Source of the DNA: JASHUC01 sp035606175
Lineage (GTDB): Bacteria > Pseudomonadota > Gammaproteobacteria > Steroidobacterales > Steroidobacteraceae
Direction of reading: 5' to 3'
Length of the DNA stretch: 64,000 bases
Assembly (NCBI GenBank): GCA_035606175.1
Contig: DATNFW010000103.1
Coordinates: forward strand, 1 to 64,000
This document shows positions 52,836 through 61,810 of the stretch, one piece after another (position 1 is the first letter of the stretch; the number at the start of each line of letters is the position of its first letter). Below the pieces are notes generated by a model. That model did not search any database. It was not told the DNA's origin and saw only the letters and a list, made by a program, of their open reading frames with translations. The position numbers and the translations under genes are program-made.

Positions 52836-54422
52836 ATGGCGCCTTCGTTCAAAACGCTCGCCGCTCTGATGGCTGCCGGGGCCCTCACCGCGCTTGCGCC
52901 CCCGGCGCGAGCCGCGGGCCCGGCTCCTCAGGCTGCGCCCGCCGCGCAATGGCTCACGATCAATCGTCGCCTGGACGGGGATCGCTTCTCACCGCTCAAG
53001 CAGATCACTCCGGCCAACGTGTCGCGGCTCGGGAACGTCTGCCGCGTGCAGATCGATGGCGCGACGACGTTCGAAGCCGGCCTCATCGTCGCGGACGGGA
53101 CGATCTACACCGACACGGGACAGGAGACCGTCGCGCTCGATGCGGCGAATTGTGCGATTCGGTGGAAGCATCGATACGTACCGGAGGAGGAGCGTTACTC
53201 TCCCTCCAATCGAGGACTCGCCGTGATGGACGGCCGAGTGTTCCGCGGCACGGGCGATGCGCGCCTCATCGCCCTCGATGCGACCACGGGCAAGCTTCTC
53301 TGGAAGGATGTCATCGGTGCACCGCGCCTCGGTGAGGCGGCCACCGCCGCCCCGCTCGCGTGGAACGGCATCGTGTACATGGGCATCAGCGGCAGCGAGC
53401 TCGGGGCGCGCGGCCGCGTCATGGCCTACGACGCGGCGACCGGCCGGGAGCTGTGGCGCTTCGATACGGTGCCGATCGGCAGCGAAAAAGGCGCGGACAC
53501 CTGGAAGCGTCCGCAATCGGCGAAAACGGGCGGCGGAGGCATCTGGGGTGCTATGTCGCTCGATGTGGCGACGGGGGAGCTGTTCGTGCCCGTTGGCAAT
53601 CCCTGGCCCGACATCGACAAGGGGTACCGCCCGGGCAGCAACCTGTTCACCGACTCCATCGTCGTACTCGATGCACGCACCGGCGCTCTCAAATGGTGGT
53701 ATCAAGCAACGCCCGAGGACTGGCAGGATCAGGACATGGTCGCGGCGCCCGTGCTGTACCGGGACACCCGGGTACGTGACATCGTCGCGTTCGGCGGAAA
53801 AGACGGGTACGTCACCGCAGTCGATCGCGACACGCACCGGATGATTTTCCGCACGGCCGTCACGACCTTCTCCGCGTATCACAAGAGCCCAACGCGCGAG
53901 GGCGTGCGAATCTGCCCTGGATACGCCGGCGGCGTGGAGTGGAACGGGCCTGCGCTCGATCCGCTCAATCACACGCTCGTCACGGGCGCCGTCGATGCAT
54001 GCTTCATCGTCAAGCTGGGCACCACGCACTATTCCCCCAGTCAGGCGAGCTTCGGCGGCACGGTGCAGCCGGATGGCCCGATCACCGGCTGGGTCACCTC
54101 ACTCGACAGCGAGACGGGTCAGGTGCGCTGGCGTTACCACGCGGAGAAACCCGTGATCGCGGGCGTGACCCCGACCGCGGGCGGCGTGACACTCACGGGG
54201 GACACCGCCGGAAATCTCCTGGTGTTCGAGAGCCGCACCGGACGGCTGCTGCGCAAACTGCCAACGGGCGGCGCACTCGCAGGCGGCCTCGTGACGTACG
54301 CGATCGCAGGGCGGCAGTACGTCGCGTTCGCATCGGGGAATGTCTCGCGCATGGCCTTTGGCGCGCTCGGCATGCCGAGTGTCGTCGTCATGGCTCTCGA
54401 GCCTCAGCACGCGCAGCCGTAA
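52836..54422 (+). CDS. PQQ-binding-like quinoprotein dehydrogenase without heme domain
   Basis: 528 residues. A signal peptide (MAPSFKTLAALMAAGALTALAPPARA) precedes an eight-bladed PQQ propeller: RLDGDRFSPLKQITPANVSRLG, VAYDAATGRELWRFDTVP-type strands and a final AIAGRQYVAFASGN. The vicinal Cys pair of methanol/ethanol dehydrogenases is missing, and there is no C-terminal CXXCH domain, unlike the enzyme at 30607-32730. An Asp-rich EDWQDQD lies at the expected catalytic-Asp position. It should be a periplasmic alcohol or aldehyde dehydrogenase that needs a separate cytochrome. Confidence 0.85.
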   Translation: MAPSFKTLAALMAAGALTALAPPARAAGPAPQAAPAAQWLTINRRLDGDRFSPLKQITPANVSRLGNVCRVQIDGATTFEAGLIVADGTIYTDTGQETVALDAANCAIRWKHRYVPEEERYSPSNRGLAVMDGRVFRGTGDARLIALDATTGKLLWKDVIGAPRLGEAATAAPLAWNGIVYMGISGSELGARGRVMAYDAATGRELWRFDTVPIGSEKGADTWKRPQSAKTGGGGIWGAMSLDVATGELFVPVGNPWPDIDKGYRPGSNLFTDSIVVLDARTGALKWWYQATPEDWQDQDMVAAPVLYRDTRVRDIVAFGGKDGYVTAVDRDTHRMIFRTAVTTFSAYHKSPTREGVRICPGYAGGVEWNGPALDPLNHTLVTGAVDACFIVKLGTTHYSPSQASFGGTVQPDGPITGWVTSLDSETGQVRWRYHAEKPVIAGVTPTAGGVTLTGDTAGNLLVFESRTGRLLRKLPTGGALAGGLVTYAIAGRQYVAFASGNVSRMAFGALGMPSVVVMALEPQHAQP

Positions 54423-54489
54423 GCGCGAGCTCGGGCACGCTGATTGCTGATGTTGGGGCGCTGCCCCGCGGAGCCGGTAGGAGGCCGCC

Positions 54490-54666
54490 GTGGATTGCGA
54501 AGTTCCCCTAATTCTGCAGGTCGCTGCGAGTGCACCGACCTGCTCCCCTACGCCTTCGACCATCACCTTCGATGAGGCGGACCACGCTGAACGTTCGCTC
54601 GATGATCCCCCGCTCGAGGCCTGCAAACGCGAGCTCGACGCGGTGCTCGCGTCGCTCGACCGCTGA
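54490..54666 (+). other. Short unassigned open frame in a 340-bp gap
   Basis: The gap 54423-54761 has no gene I can assign. It includes a 58-codon frame from GTG 54490 to TGA 54666, with C-rich third positions in its later half and a C-terminus ending in LEACKRELDAVLASLDR. It lacks a clear ribosome site, so it could be a small protein, the tail of a decayed gene, or chance. Confidence 0.25.
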
Positions 54667-54761
54667 TCGATCGCCGGGCGCGCTGAGCGCGCGGCGACGA
54701 CCCCGCTTCCCGCGCTCGACCGCAGCGCGGCGCGGGTGGGCGGCAATCCTCGCGAAACTCG

Positions 54762-55082
54762 CTACCTGTTGATACGCAGCTGGTCCTTCACGTCCGTGAC
54801 GCCAGGCACCTGCCGCGCCGCCTGTTCCGCCCGGAGCTTGGCGATCCCCGTGTCTGCCCGTCCGCTCAGCGTGACGACGCCGTTCTGGGTCGCGACCGTC
54901 AAACCGACGAACGAGCCCCGCATCTCGTGAGTGAGCTTGTGCATCACCTGCTGTGTGATCTGTGTATCCGACTGGGTCGGCTCACTCGAATCGGCAGCCG
55001 CGAAGGTGACCGTAGTGCCTGCGGCGAGGAGCGAGCATCCAAGGATGACTGCCAGTAGATTCGTGCCTCTCCTGTCGCTCAT
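54762..55082 (-). CDS. Periplasmic BON-domain protein
   Basis: 106 residues from ATG 55082 (GGAG 6 nt upstream). A signal peptide with core LLAVILGCSLLAAG is followed by a single BON domain (ITQQVMHKLTHEMRGSFVGLTVATQNGVVTLSGRADTG, then VPGVTDVKDQL). BON proteins such as OsmY and DolP associate with envelope phospholipid and help survive osmotic stress. It is divergent from the M16 peptidase gene, with about 165 bp between starts. Confidence 0.85.
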   Translation of the reverse strand: MSDRRGTNLLAVILGCSLLAAGTTVTFAAADSSEPTQSDTQITQQVMHKLTHEMRGSFVGLTVATQNGVVTLSGRADTGIAKLRAEQAARQVPGVTDVKDQLRINR

Positions 55083-55246
55083 GGCGCTCTCCATCGTGAA
55101 GATCAGCGATACCTGTTCGACCGAGCTCGGGCGACCAGGTTCCGCGACTGTCGCTCGAGCGCAGCCGCGGACGGGACCGCGAGATTACGGACGCGTGGCG
55201 GCCGCGGTATGCTTGCGCGCTCGCCTCAACTCAACCGGGAGAACTC

Positions 55247-57985
55247 ATGATCAGATCCGCCGGGCCCGTGCTCGCTCGGTCGCTCGCCGCGTTCGCGGGC
55301 ATCGTGCTGCTACCCGCGACCGCAACGGCTGCAGCGCAGCCGCCGGCGGCTGCGACGGCACCGGCAGCTGCGGCGTCTGCAGTCCCGGACGCAGCAAACG
55401 TTCTGCGCGCGACGCTTCCAAACGGACTGCGCGTCATCATCGTGCACAACGGCCTTGCCCCAGTCGCCTCGACGGCCGTCAATTATCTGGTGGGCTCGGA
55501 TGAGTCTCCGTCGGGCTTTCCAGGTACGGCGCACGCCCAGGAGCACATGATGTTCCGCGGCAGCCCGGGGCTCACGGCGGACCAGCTCGCCAACATCGGC
55601 GGTGTGATGGGCGGGAATTTCAACGCAAACACGCGCGAGAGCCTCACCCAGTATCTGTACACGGTGCCGGCCGAGGACCTCGATGTGGCGCTGCACATCG
55701 AGGCGATCCGGATGCGCGGCGTCGATGATTCGGCGAAGCAGTGGGACGAGGAGCGCGGCGCGATCGAGCAGGAGGTCGCGCAGGACCGATCGAACCCCGG
55801 CTACGTGCTCTACGCGCAGCTGCGCTCGCTCGCCTTCGGCGGAACGCCCTATGAGCACGACGCGCTCGGCACACGTCCCTCTTTCGACCATACCACCGCT
55901 TCGATGCTCAAACAGTTTCACGACACGTGGTATGCGCCGAACAACGCCATTGTCGTGATCGTCGGAGACGTAGACCCGAAGCGTACCCTCGCCGAAGTGC
56001 GCAAGCTCTTCGGCGCCATGCCGCGCAAGGAGCTTCCGGCGCGCCCGAAGATCGATCTCAAGCCGCTCCAGGCGACCTCGATCTCGGTTCCCACCGATCG
56101 GCCGACCGGCACGCAGATGATCGCGTTCCGCGTGCCGGGGCTCGACAGCCCCGACTTCCCTGCGCTCGAGGTGCTCGCGGATGTGCTGAGCAGCCAGCGC
56201 TACGCGCTCTATGGGCTCGTGCCGCAGGGCAAGGCGCTCGGCGCCTTCTTCGCGCTCGACCCGCTGCCGCACGCCGGGCTCGCATACGCGGGCGTCGCCT
56301 TTCCCGCCGGTGCAGACCCCAAGGCGCTCGCCGCAGATGTGCGCGCCGTACTCGAGAATGCGGTGCGCGAGGGCGTGCCCGCCGACCTGGTCGCCGCCGC
56401 CAAGCTGCAGGAGCGCCGCGAAACCGAATTCCAAAAGAACTCGATCGCCGGGCTCGCCTCGGTCTGGTCGGACGCCGTGGCGCTCTACGGCCTCACCTCT
56501 CCGGAGGAGGACCTGGAGCGGATCGAGCGGGTAACCGTCGCCGATGTGAATCGCGTCGCTCGCAAGTATCTCGACTTCGATCACGCGATCACGGCAGTGA
56601 TGCTCCCGCAGGGCTCAGGGCCGCCCGTTCGATCCGCGAGCGCCGGTTTCGGAGGACAGGAGAGCATCTCTCTCGGGGAAGCGAAGCCGACGAAGCTTCC
56701 CGCCTGGGCCGAGCGAGCAGTGAGCCGCTTGAGGGTGCCCGCGCAGACGACGCATCCGATCGTCTCGCGCTTGCCGAATGGCCTCACGCTGATCGTCCAG
56801 CCCGAGGACGTGAGCGATACGGTGAGCGTGTTCGGGCACATCCGGAACCGCCCGGAGACCGAGACGCCGGTGGGCCAGGAAGGCGTCGCGCCGCTCACCG
56901 ACGAGCTCCTATCGTACGGCACCGAGCACCTCGATCGGCTCGCCTATCAGAGCGCGCTCGATGCGATCGGCGCGAGCGCGCGGGGCGGAACCGATTTTCT
57001 CGCGCAGGCACTGACGGAACATTTCGATCGGGCCGTTGAGCTGCTCGCTGAGAACGAGCTGCACCCCGCTCTGCCGACCGATGCGATGCGGATCATTCAG
57101 CGCCAGCTCGCCGCGGTGGTCGCCGCGCGCAACCGCAGCCCCGGCTTTCTCACGCAGCGCTCCCTGACCGCCGCACTGTTTCCGGCGACGGACCCGAGCC
57201 TGCGGCAGGCGACCGCCGAGAGCGTGCAGTCGCTCACGTCCGAGGACGTGCATGCCTATTACCGCAAGGTGTTTCGGCCCGACCTCACGACCATCGTCGT
57301 CATTGGCAAAGTAACGAGCGCTGAGGCGCAGGCTGTCATCTCGAAGTATTTCGGCGGCTGGAGCGCCTCGGGCCCTGTGCCGGACACCGATCTGCCGGCC
57401 GTCCCGCCCAACCGCCCCTCGATCATCAACGTGCCCGATGCGACGCGCGTGCAGGACAACGTGCTGCTCGCGCAGACGGTCGGCGTTACCCGCTCCAACC
57501 CCGATTTCTACGCGCTCAATCTGGGGAGCGCCGTGCTCGGCGGCGGATTTTATTCGACGCGGCTCAGCATCGAGCTGCGGAAGAACCTGGGCCTCGTCTA
57601 CAGCGTCGGCTCGCGGCTCCAATCGGGGCGGACCCGGTCCGTGTACATGATCCGGTTCGCGAGTGATCCGCAGAACGTGGTGCGTGCGGCGAGGATTGCG
57701 ACGCGCGAGCTCGAGTCGATGCGGACCAAACCGGCCGCCGCCGATGAGCTCACGCGCGTGAAAGCGCTCCTGCTGCACGCCATACCGCTCTCGGAGGCGA
57801 GCGTCGATGAGATCGCCGGCGGGTTCATCGAGCGGCGCGAGCTCGATCTGCCGCTCAATGAGCCGACGATCGCCGCGCGACGCTACATTGCGCTCAGCGC
57901 GAGCGACGTGCAGGCGGCATTCCGCAAGTGGATTCGGCCGGACGACCTGGTCCGCGTGAGCGAGGGACCCGAGGCGACGAAGTGA
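55247..57985 (+). CDS. M16 family zinc metallopeptidase (pitrilysin-like)
   Basis: 912 residues. The signal peptide covers about 1-30. The inverted zinc motif HxxEH is His96-AQ-Glu99-His100, with the third ligand in GAIEQEV (Glu176). Four M16 half-domains follow; the C-terminal two lack the motif, the usual inactive pair. It would degrade small peptides in the periplasm. Downstream lies an NTF2-like gene of likely separate function. Confidence 0.92.
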   Translation: MIRSAGPVLARSLAAFAGIVLLPATATAAAQPPAAATAPAAAASAVPDAANVLRATLPNGLRVIIVHNGLAPVASTAVNYLVGSDESPSGFPGTAHAQEHMMFRGSPGLTADQLANIGGVMGGNFNANTRESLTQYLYTVPAEDLDVALHIEAIRMRGVDDSAKQWDEERGAIEQEVAQDRSNPGYVLYAQLRSLAFGGTPYEHDALGTRPSFDHTTASMLKQFHDTWYAPNNAIVVIVGDVDPKRTLAEVRKLFGAMPRKELPARPKIDLKPLQATSISVPTDRPTGTQMIAFRVPGLDSPDFPALEVLADVLSSQRYALYGLVPQGKALGAFFALDPLPHAGLAYAGVAFPAGADPKALAADVRAVLENAVREGVPADLVAAAKLQERRETEFQKNSIAGLASVWSDAVALYGLTSPEEDLERIERVTVADVNRVARKYLDFDHAITAVMLPQGSGPPVRSASAGFGGQESISLGEAKPTKLPAWAERAVSRLRVPAQTTHPIVSRLPNGLTLIVQPEDVSDTVSVFGHIRNRPETETPVGQEGVAPLTDELLSYGTEHLDRLAYQSALDAIGASARGGTDFLAQALTEHFDRAVELLAENELHPALPTDAMRIIQRQLAAVVAARNRSPGFLTQRSLTAALFPATDPSLRQATAESVQSLTSEDVHAYYRKVFRPDLTTIVVIGKVTSAEAQAVISKYFGGWSASGPVPDTDLPAVPPNRPSIINVPDATRVQDNVLLAQTVGVTRSNPDFYALNLGSAVLGGGFYSTRLSIELRKNLGLVYSVGSRLQSGRTRSVYMIRFASDPQNVVRAARIATRELESMRTKPAAADELTRVKALLLHAIPLSEASVDEIAGGFIERRELDLPLNEPTIAARRYIALSASDVQAAFRKWIRPDDLVRVSEGPEATK

Positions 57986-58044
57986 GGCGACATGGAGCGG
58001 CTGCGATTCTTGAGCGGCGCCGCACGGCCGCGTAGCATGAACGC

Positions 58045-58512
58045 ATGTCGTCGCGTCCGCCGCTTCCACCCTTCACGCTCGAGACCGCCGTTCAGAAGGT
58101 GCGCATGGCCGAGGACGCGTGGAATACGCGCGACCCCGAGCGCGTGGCGCTCGCCTACACCGAGGACAGCCGCTGGCGCAACCGGTCGGAGTTCTTCGAG
58201 GGGCGCGCGGCGATCGTCGAATTCCTGAAGCGCAAGTGGGCCCGCGAGCTCGAGTACCGGCTCATCAAAGAAGTTTGGGCCTTTCACGGTCATCGCATCG
58301 CCGTGCGCTTCCAGTACGAATGGCATGACGACGAGGAGTGCTGGTTTCGCTCCTACGGCAACGAGCAATGGGAATTCGACGAGCGCGGCCTCATGCGTCG
58401 CCGCGAAGCGAGCATCAATGATGTGCGGATCGGACCGACGGAGCGGCGTTTCCTGTGGCCGAGCGGTCCGCGTCCGGCCAATCACCTGGGACTGACCGAG
58501 CTCGGTCTGTAG
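58045..58512 (+). CDS. DUF1348 / NTF2-fold protein
   Basis: 155 residues, single NTF2-like domain: AEDAWNTRDPERVALAYTEDSRWRNRSEFFEGRAAI, KRKWARELEYRLIKEVWAFHG and the C-terminal NEQWEFDERGLMRRREASIND of the DUF1348 (YybH-like) family. The function is unknown; it may bind a small ligand. The gene follows the M16 gene by 59 nt on the same strand. Confidence 0.87.
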   Translation: MSSRPPLPPFTLETAVQKVRMAEDAWNTRDPERVALAYTEDSRWRNRSEFFEGRAAIVEFLKRKWARELEYRLIKEVWAFHGHRIAVRFQYEWHDDEECWFRSYGNEQWEFDERGLMRRREASINDVRIGPTERRFLWPSGPRPANHLGLTELGL

Positions 58513-58528
58513 CGCACGCGTCCGGTGC

Positions 58529-58942
58529 TCAGCGCACCGCCGCGCGAATCTTTGCGGCGAGCTCCGCCGCATCCGCAGCGAGTGCCCCCGCGGGCCAGTC
58601 GACACCGAGGCCTTCTCGCGCGCTCGGCTTCGGGATGATGTGGAAGTGCACGTGATCGACCGCCTGGTGCGCACCGCGGCCGTTGTTCTGCAGCACGTTG
58701 TACTCGCGCACGCCGGTCGCCTCGATGACAGCGCGGGCGAGCCGCGGCAGCACCCGCCCGATCGCCGCGGCCGATTCCTCGGAGAGCGCATCGAGCGTCT
58801 CGGCGGGCTCCTTTGGAATCACGAGCGTATGACCGCGGCTCAAAGGTCCGACATCCAGAATGGCGATCACGCGCTCGTCCTCGTAAACCTTGTGAGCAGG
58901 GATGCGTCCCTCGATGATTTTCTTGAAGACGGTCTCTGCCAT
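58529..58942 (-). CDS. HIT family protein (nucleotide hydrolase/transferase)
   Basis: 137 residues from ATG 58942, with the start FKKIIEGRIPAHKVYED usual for the family. The histidine triad is HVHFHIIP, with QNNGRGAHQAVDH preceding. It hydrolyses nucleotide phosphoramidates or dinucleotides in the cytoplasm, by family knowledge. It is convergent with the DUF1348 gene, 16 bp apart. Confidence 0.93.
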   Translation of the reverse strand: MAETVFKKIIEGRIPAHKVYEDERVIAILDVGPLSRGHTLVIPKEPAETLDALSEESAAAIGRVLPRLARAVIEATGVREYNVLQNNGRGAHQAVDHVHFHIIPKPSAREGLGVDWPAGALAADAAELAAKIRAAVR

Positions 58943-59048
58943 GGCTGGCTCTCCGCTTGTGGGGGGAACGGCGCCCTCATTGTCCCGCGGGAACGCCCGA
59001 GGGCGGAAGTCCGTTGCTCTCCGGTGAAGCCAACCCGAGGGCTGAACG

Positions 59049-59357
59049 ATGAGCGAAGTCACCACCGACCATGGCCAGATCCGCCGCTGGGCGGAGGGCA
59101 AAGGCGGCAAACCGGCCGCAGTCAAGCGCACACACCGCGAAGGCGACGTGGGCATAGTCAGGATTATGTTCCCCGATGCGCCGCAGTCCGAGCACGATGC
59201 CCTCGAGGAGATCTCCTGGGAGGAGTTCTTCGAGGAATTCGACAAGCGCAAGCTCGCGCTGATTTACGAACGCGACAGCATGTTCTCCAAGCTTGTCAGC
59301 CGCGAGACAGCCGAACGCCGCGAGCGTGGCGATACGCACGCTGCGCGTCATCACTGA
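59049..59357 (+). CDS. Conserved hypothetical protein, 102 residues
   Basis: A small soluble protein: DHGQIRRWAEGKGGKPAAVKRTHREGDVGIVRIMFPD, then LEEISWEEFFEEFDKRKLALIYE. The first part (RxWAExRGGxPAxV) and the acidic WEEFFEEFD are a recurrent pattern in proteobacteria; copies are sometimes labelled as glucan branching enzyme, which the size does not allow. Function unknown. It starts about 106 bp from the divergent HIT gene. Confidence 0.7.
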   Translation: MSEVTTDHGQIRRWAEGKGGKPAAVKRTHREGDVGIVRIMFPDAPQSEHDALEEISWEEFFEEFDKRKLALIYERDSMFSKLVSRETAERRERGDTHAARHH

Positions 59358-59381
59358 CCCTGCCGCGCCGCAGAGCAAGCC

Positions 59382-60173
59382 GTGCCTTCGGCCCAGCCTC
59401 CGCGCCGTCAATCGGGCGCGCTTCTTGCGAATCGCGCAAGCGTGGCGGGCAGCGTGAAAGGAACGGCGAGCGACGGCGGCGAGCGAGCACGAGGACCGCT
59501 CATACCCCGCATCAGGGCGCGCGGCCGTTTGGATGACGATGTCTATCGAGGCGTTACCGAGCGCGACCGGCCGCAGCGGAGCACCGCGGTACGGCTGCTC
59601 ACCGACTGGACGTTTTTGAGCCGAGCGGTGCGCTACGTTTTGCACCTTCCGACGCCGATGTGCACGGAGGATCGCCGGGTCCTCGAGCGTGTCATTTTCG
59701 GCCATTACCGTGAGCGGCCTGAGGTGCGTTCCGCCCTGTTCGTCGGCTGCCAGTGGTATACGCGCCACTACGAGCGCGCGTTCTTCGCCCAACACGACTT
59801 CTGGACACTCGATCCCGATGAGAGCGCCCGCAAGCACGGCGCACGCCAGCACGTCATCGCGCCCCTCGAACGGCTCGATGCTTTCTTTCCCGAGCGCTAC
59901 TTCGATCTGATCGTCTGCAACGGCGTATTCGGCTACGGCCTCGACGCGGCCGAACAATGCGAGGCGGCTTTCGATCACTGCTATACGCGCCTCGCCGATG
60001 GAGGGCATTTCGTGCTCGGCTGGGATGACGTTCCGGAGCGCCGGCCGCTCGAGCTCGAGAGCCTTGCGAGTCTCAAACGCTTCCGTCCGCTCAAATTCCC
60101 GCCGCTCGGGACGGAGCGCTACCTCACCGATACCTCGTACCGGCACGTGTACGATTTCTACACACGCGCCTGA
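59382..60173 (+). CDS. SAM-dependent methyltransferase-like protein
   Basis: Up to 263 residues from GTG 59382; the start is uncertain because the first 60 residues are basic and low in structure. The core looks like a Rossmann methyltransferase: VRSALFVGCQWYTRHYERAFF (motif I-like), FWTLDPDESARKHGARQHVIAPL (acidic loop), YFDLIVCNGVFGYGLDAAE (motif IV), and RLADGGHFVLGWDD (motif VI). The GxGxG of motif I is degenerate (VGCQWYT). Substrate unknown. Confidence 0.6.
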   Translation: MPSAQPPRRQSGALLANRASVAGSVKGTASDGGERARGPLIPRIRARGRLDDDVYRGVTERDRPQRSTAVRLLTDWTFLSRAVRYVLHLPTPMCTEDRRVLERVIFGHYRERPEVRSALFVGCQWYTRHYERAFFAQHDFWTLDPDESARKHGARQHVIAPLERLDAFFPERYFDLIVCNGVFGYGLDAAEQCEAAFDHCYTRLADGGHFVLGWDDVPERRPLELESLASLKRFRPLKFPPLGTERYLTDTSYRHVYDFYTRA

Positions 60174-60215
60174 GCAAGGTCGAGCGGCGCGCGCGGGCGG
60201 GCGGCTCGAGCCGCA

Positions 60216-61007
60216 TCATATTCCCGCGTACCACTGGTACCCGCGATCTTCCCAGAAGCCGCCCTTGCCGCGTCCGATGCGCGCGAAGCTCGCGACGGCC
60301 TCGATTCGTACGATGTACTTCGCCATTTTGTAACCGAGCTGGCGCTCGAGCCTCAGGCGAAGCGGCGCACCATAGGGAATGGGCAAAGGCCTGTCATTCA
60401 TCTCGTACGCCAGGATCGTCTGCGGGTGCATGGCATCGCGCAAGTCGATCGTCTCGTAATACCGGCCCGTGCCGTCGAGCGTCATTTCGAGTGTGTCGGC
60501 GCAGAAGAACGCGATGTAACGGGCCTCGGGCCGAAGTCCCGCGCGCGCAAGCAGCGCCGCAAGCCGCGCACCCTTCCATTGGGCAATGTAGCTCCAGCCC
60601 TCCACGCAATCGTGGCGCGTAATCTGCGCTCTGGAGGGCAGCTGACGCAGGTCCTCGAGCGACAGCGACTGGGGCCGCTCGACGAGCCCGGACACCGCGA
60701 GACGCCAGTCGCGAAATCCGTTGCTCGCGAGCCGGTTGTACTCGTCCGTACCGGGTGTGGATGAGCCGTTCGAGCGCGGATGCGGCGAGATATCCGCAGC
60801 CGGATATTCCTGCGCGAGCGCATCGCGCCCGAGCAGCAGGCGCTGCACGGTGTAAGTCCAACCCTCGGCCGAATCGAGCGCCGCATTGAACCGCGGCGAC
60901 TCTGAGAGCCGGTCGCAGCCGCTCACCGCGAGCGCACCGCCCGCGGCGAGAAGCTGTTTGAGGTGGCGGCGCCGATCGAGCGGCGGAGCCCGGCGGTCTT
61001 TCCTCAT
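60216..61007 (-). CDS. Molybdopterin-dependent oxidoreductase (YedY/sulfite-oxidase-fold), lipoprotein
   Basis: 263 residues. The N-terminus has an Arg-rich stretch (DRRRHLKQLL) and a lipobox AVSGC (Cys31), so it appears to be a membrane-anchored lipoprotein rather than a free periplasmic enzyme. The Moco ligand is Cys134 in ITRHDCVEGWS; the SUOX-like fold continues with LEMTLDGTGRYYETIDL and AYEMNDRPLPIPYGAPLRL. A partner of the cytochrome b encoded upstream (4-nt ATGA overlap). Substrate unknown; sulfoxide or methionine-sulfoxide reduction is the nearest family role. Confidence 0.88.
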   Translation of the reverse strand: MRKDRRAPPLDRRRHLKQLLAAGGALAVSGCDRLSESPRFNAALDSAEGWTYTVQRLLLGRDALAQEYPAADISPHPRSNGSSTPGTDEYNRLASNGFRDWRLAVSGLVERPQSLSLEDLRQLPSRAQITRHDCVEGWSYIAQWKGARLAALLARAGLRPEARYIAFFCADTLEMTLDGTGRYYETIDLRDAMHPQTILAYEMNDRPLPIPYGAPLRLRLERQLGYKMAKYIVRIEAVASFARIGRGKGGFWEDRGYQWYAGI

Positions 61008-61792
61008 CGCGTCTCCTCCGGACTGCCTCGCGATAGAACGAACCAGCCGGTCACGATGCTGCGCAGCTCCTTGAGAGGCCCTGCTGCGACCATCGCGACG
61101 AGGTGAACGACGATGAAGAGCACGAGGGCGCAGGCGGTCAGAAAATGAATCGTCCGCGCCGACTGACGGCCTCCGAAGAGCTCGGTGAGAAAGTGCAGCC
61201 GCGCATCCATACCGGGCGACATCGTAAGTCCCGTCGCAACCATGAGCGGCAGCACGAGGAACAACACGGCGACATACGAGAGCTTCTGCAGCAGATTGTA
61301 GCGGCGCGCCTCCTCCCCCTCAGGGAATCTCAGGCGCACGTGGTCGAGAATCGAGCGCCCGATGCCGCGTAACTCACGCCTCGATGGCCAGAGCACGCCG
61401 GTGAGCCTGCCACTTGCGAGCGCGTAGATCACGTACGCAAGTCCGCTCGCGACGAAGATCCACGCGAAGAAGAAATGCCAGCTGCGCCCGTCCGCGAGGT
61501 CCTGCCAGGAAGGCAGTGTGATCCACGAGGGGAACGCCGGCTCATCGCCCCCCGAGCCGAACGCAATCCAGGGCTGCGCAAAAGTCGACGCATTCCCCCA
61601 GTACAGAGCGGGATGCGCATTGAGTATCTGCAGTCCGCTCGGGATCAGCACGATCAAACAAAGGACGTTGATCCAGTGCCACACCCGCACCGGCAGTGGA
61701 TGCCGGTACACGGCGGTGCGCCCGTCGTCGAGCACCCGCTCGCGCGCGGGGGATGGCGTTCGCGGCTCGGCCGAAGGTGCGTGGGCGTCCAT
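61004..61792 (-). CDS. Cytochrome b561-family membrane protein
   Basis: 262 residues, about four or five membrane helices with the expected heme-b histidines: YRHPLPVRVWHWINVLCL, SWHFFFAWIFVASG, and AARTIHFL...FIVVHLVAMVA-type segments. It is the membrane electron-transfer partner of the downstream molybdenum enzyme; the periplasmic insert between helices 1 and 2 is long (about 50 residues). It follows the periplasmic protein gene by 18 nt. Confidence 0.9.
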   Translation of the reverse strand: MDAHAPSAEPRTPSPARERVLDDGRTAVYRHPLPVRVWHWINVLCLIVLIPSGLQILNAHPALYWGNASTFAQPWIAFGSGGDEPAFPSWITLPSWQDLADGRSWHFFFAWIFVASGLAYVIYALASGRLTGVLWPSRRELRGIGRSILDHVRLRFPEGEEARRYNLLQKLSYVAVLFLVLPLMVATGLTMSPGMDARLHFLTELFGGRQSARTIHFLTACALVLFIVVHLVAMVAAGPLKELRSIVTGWFVLSRGSPEETR

Positions 61793-61810
61793 GGGCCTCG
61801 AGTGGCCACC

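Noticed and set aside
59049..59357. Glucan branching enzyme label for the 102-residue protein
   Set aside because: A branching enzyme needs about 600-700 residues with an alpha-amylase barrel; none of its motifs is present.
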